From: Candidatus Omnitrophota bacterium
Lineage (GTDB): Bacteria; Omnitrophota; Gorgyraeia; Zapsychrales; Fredricksoniimonadaceae
NCBI GenBank assembly: GCA_017987425.1
Contig: JAGNTT010000100.1
Coordinates: 1-7,006, forward strand
Direction of reading: 5' to 3'
Length of the DNA: 7,006 nucleotides
Shown: positions 5,632 to 7,006 of the stretch, piece by piece
How positions within the stretch are numbered: the stretch's first letter is position 1
How the letters are laid out: each line of letters opens with the position of its first letter
The notes under the pieces: model-generated
The model's database searches: none
Seen by the model: only the letters and a program-made list of their open reading frames with translations
What the model was told of the DNA's origin: nothing
Program-made: the position numbers and the translations under genes

Positions 5632-7006
5632 TTGAAGAAAATTACTGCAGAAATTACGTTGTTCTTTCTGCGCCTGAATTTGCGCCTTCACGGCAAACGT
5701 CTGGTCAAAGACCATACGCCGGAAGAACTGCCGTTGCGCCTCGAATTGTTCAGCAGCGGTCAGATGCAGCAGCACGGCAAGACGCTGGCGGGTTTGCATC
5801 GATTGACCAAGGAACGCACATCGCAGCTGCTTTTAACCAGGCTTACCGACAATGAAAATATCCTTATCGAAACGCATGCCCTTTTGACCTCAGCGGTCAA
5901 AGCAAAGCGCTTGATCACACCGGGCGGCGAATGGCTGCTGGATAATTTTTATTTGATCGAAGAACAAATCCATACGGCCAAGCGGCATTTCCCGAAGAGT
6001 TATCACCGTCAATTGCCTCTTTTGATCAACGGCCCGTCGGCCGGCCTTCCGCGTGTCTATGATATTGCTCTGGAGATTATTGCGCACGGCGACGGACGGG
6101 TGGACCCGGAAATGCTGAGCAGTTTTATGCTGGCTTATCAAAAAGTCACAGCCCTCGACCTTGGTGAATTGTGGGCCATTCCCATTATGCTGCGTCTTGC
6201 CCTGATTGAAAATCTCCGGCGTGTGGCAACGCGCATCGCTTCGGTCAGGACCGACCAGGATCTGGCCGACTTTTGGGCGGACCAGATGGCGGCGATCGCG
6301 GAGAAAGACCCGAAGAGTTTGATTATCGTCGTCGCTGATATGGCGCGGTCAAAACTGCCCATGTCGAGCGCGTTTGTCGCCGAACTGACCCGCCGTCTGC
6401 AGGGGCAGAGTCCGTCCCTGGCGCTGCCGATGACGTGGATTAAGCAGTGGCTTTCTGAGGCGGGATTAACCATTGAGCAAATGGTCCATTTGGGAAATCA
6501 GCATCAGGCGGGTAATCAAGTTTCGATCAGCAACAGCATAGGGAGTATCCGTTTGCTGAGTTCCATGGATTGGCGTGAATTCGTTGAGACGATGAGCGTT
6601 GTTGAGGAGACTCTGCGTAACGATCCCGGCGGTGATTATCGTCAGATGAACTTTGCCACCAGAGACCGTTACCGTCATGTGATCGAGAAAATAGCCAAAG
6701 AAAGCAAATTTTCCGAGGGGGAAGTGGCGCAAAAAGCGGTTCAATTGGCGGCTGAGACAGCCGCAAGGAACAGCGTTAACGATCGGACGGCCCACGTGGG
6801 CTTCTATTTAATCGGTAAGGGGCTTCCTCAGCTTGAACAGGCCGCGCATGCGCAGGTTTCTGCCGTCGATATTATCCGTAAGACCGCGAAAAGATATTCA
6901 TTAACACTCTATTTGGGATCCATTGCCCTGGTCACCTTTCTTTCCGCTTTTCTGCTGGCAAATCCATATGCCAGGAATGTTCCTGGTTGGGAATTTATTG
7001 TTTTGG
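5632..7006 (+). CDS. Cyclic beta-1,2-glucan synthase (NdvB/Cgs-like), N-terminal part, cut by the window end
   Basis: The 458 visible residues match the cytoplasmic N-terminal region of cyclic beta-1,2-glucan synthases. These are very large inner-membrane enzymes with a GT84 glycosyltransferase domain and a C-terminal GH94 phosphorylase-like domain; they polymerise UDP-glucose and close the ring. Family blocks are RLITPGGEWLLDNFYLIEEQI at about 93-113, GLPRVYDIALEIIAHGDGRVDPE at 138-160, LGELWAIPIMLRLALIENLRR at 177-197, SMDWREFVETMSVVEETLRNDP at 311-332, MNFATRDRYRHVIEKIA at 339-355 and AHVGFYLIGKG at 387-397. The first membrane helix is at about 423-443. An in-frame TAA at 5608-5610 leaves two starts. 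I prefer TTG 5632, preceded by GAGAGGA (5619-5625) at 6 bases; ATG 5617 has only the terminator T-run upstream. The catalytic domains lie beyond the window, so an intact enzyme cannot be confirmed. Confidence 0.92.
   Translation, partial: MKKITAEITLFFLRLNLRLHGKRLVKDHTPEELPLRLELFSSGQMQQHGKTLAGLHRLTKERTSQLLLTRLTDNENILIETHALLTSAVKAKRLITPGGEWLLDNFYLIEEQIHTAKRHFPKSYHRQLPLLINGPSAGLPRVYDIALEIIAHGDGRVDPEMLSSFMLAYQKVTALDLGELWAIPIMLRLALIENLRRVATRIASVRTDQDLADFWADQMAAIAEKDPKSLIIVVADMARSKLPMSSAFVAELTRRLQGQSPSLALPMTWIKQWLSEAGLTIEQMVHLGNQHQAGNQVSISNSIGSIRLLSSMDWREFVETMSVVEETLRNDPGGDYRQMNFATRDRYRHVIEKIAKESKFSEGEVAQKAVQLAAETAARNSVNDRTAHVGFYLIGKGLPQLEQAAHAQVSAVDIIRKTAKRYSLTLYLGSIALVTFLSAFLLANPYARNVPGWEFIVL

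Noticed and set aside
5890..6795. Three minus-strand open frames of 83-111 codons opposite the glucan synthase
   Set aside because: The + strand frame is continuous from 5617 to the window end and matches the cyclic glucan synthase family block by block, so these are antisense shadows.

Overview
The window reads as ordinary chromosomal DNA of a Gram-negative bacterium. The reasons are a class D beta-lactamase with a Sec signal peptide (a periplasmic enzyme), the start of a cyclic beta-1,2-glucan synthase (an envelope or periplasmic glucan enzyme), and Shine-Dalgarno-led genes packed on one strand. I cannot name the phylum from sequence alone. All convincing genes are on the + strand. I saw no tRNA, rRNA, insertion sequence, CRISPR array or phage gene.

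Layout. 1-372: a small hypothetical gene whose frame is open to the left edge, so it may be 5'-truncated. 421-981: a DUF4256-family protein. 1022-2022: an unrecognised five-helix membrane protein with a cysteine-rich C-terminal domain. Its only good ribosome-binding site serves a nine-codon GTG mini-ORF that ends in an ATGA overlap with the main start, across a run of seven A. 2071-2892: a class D (OXA-type) beta-lactamase with all catalytic motifs. 2915-4009: an HTH_42/YcaQ-type (AlkX-like) DNA glycosylase, 22 bases behind the beta-lactamase. A 17-bp hairpin at 4039-4078 ends this block.

The second half is visibly richer in A+T between the genes. 4326-5114 encodes a compact orphan sensor histidine kinase with no recognisable sensor domain, preceded by about 250 bases with a palindrome and a weak promoter candidate. 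5115-5631 holds no convincing gene but does hold regulatory-looking structure: a perfect 12-bp inverted repeat overlapping a TATAAT, a short ATG ORF, and a Rho-independent-type terminator that ends only 12 bases before the ribosome-binding site of the next gene. From 5632 (TTG start) to the right edge runs the N-terminal third or less of a cyclic beta-1,2-glucan synthase (NdvB/Cgs-like), cut at its first membrane helix.

The genes do not form one obvious pathway. The beta-lactamase and glycosylase may be co-transcribed, since they lie close together with a shared downstream terminator. The most interesting items are the putative conditional terminator in front of the glucan synthase, and the mini-ORF or frameshift at the start of the membrane protein. 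I found no strong evidence for an undescribed multi-gene system.
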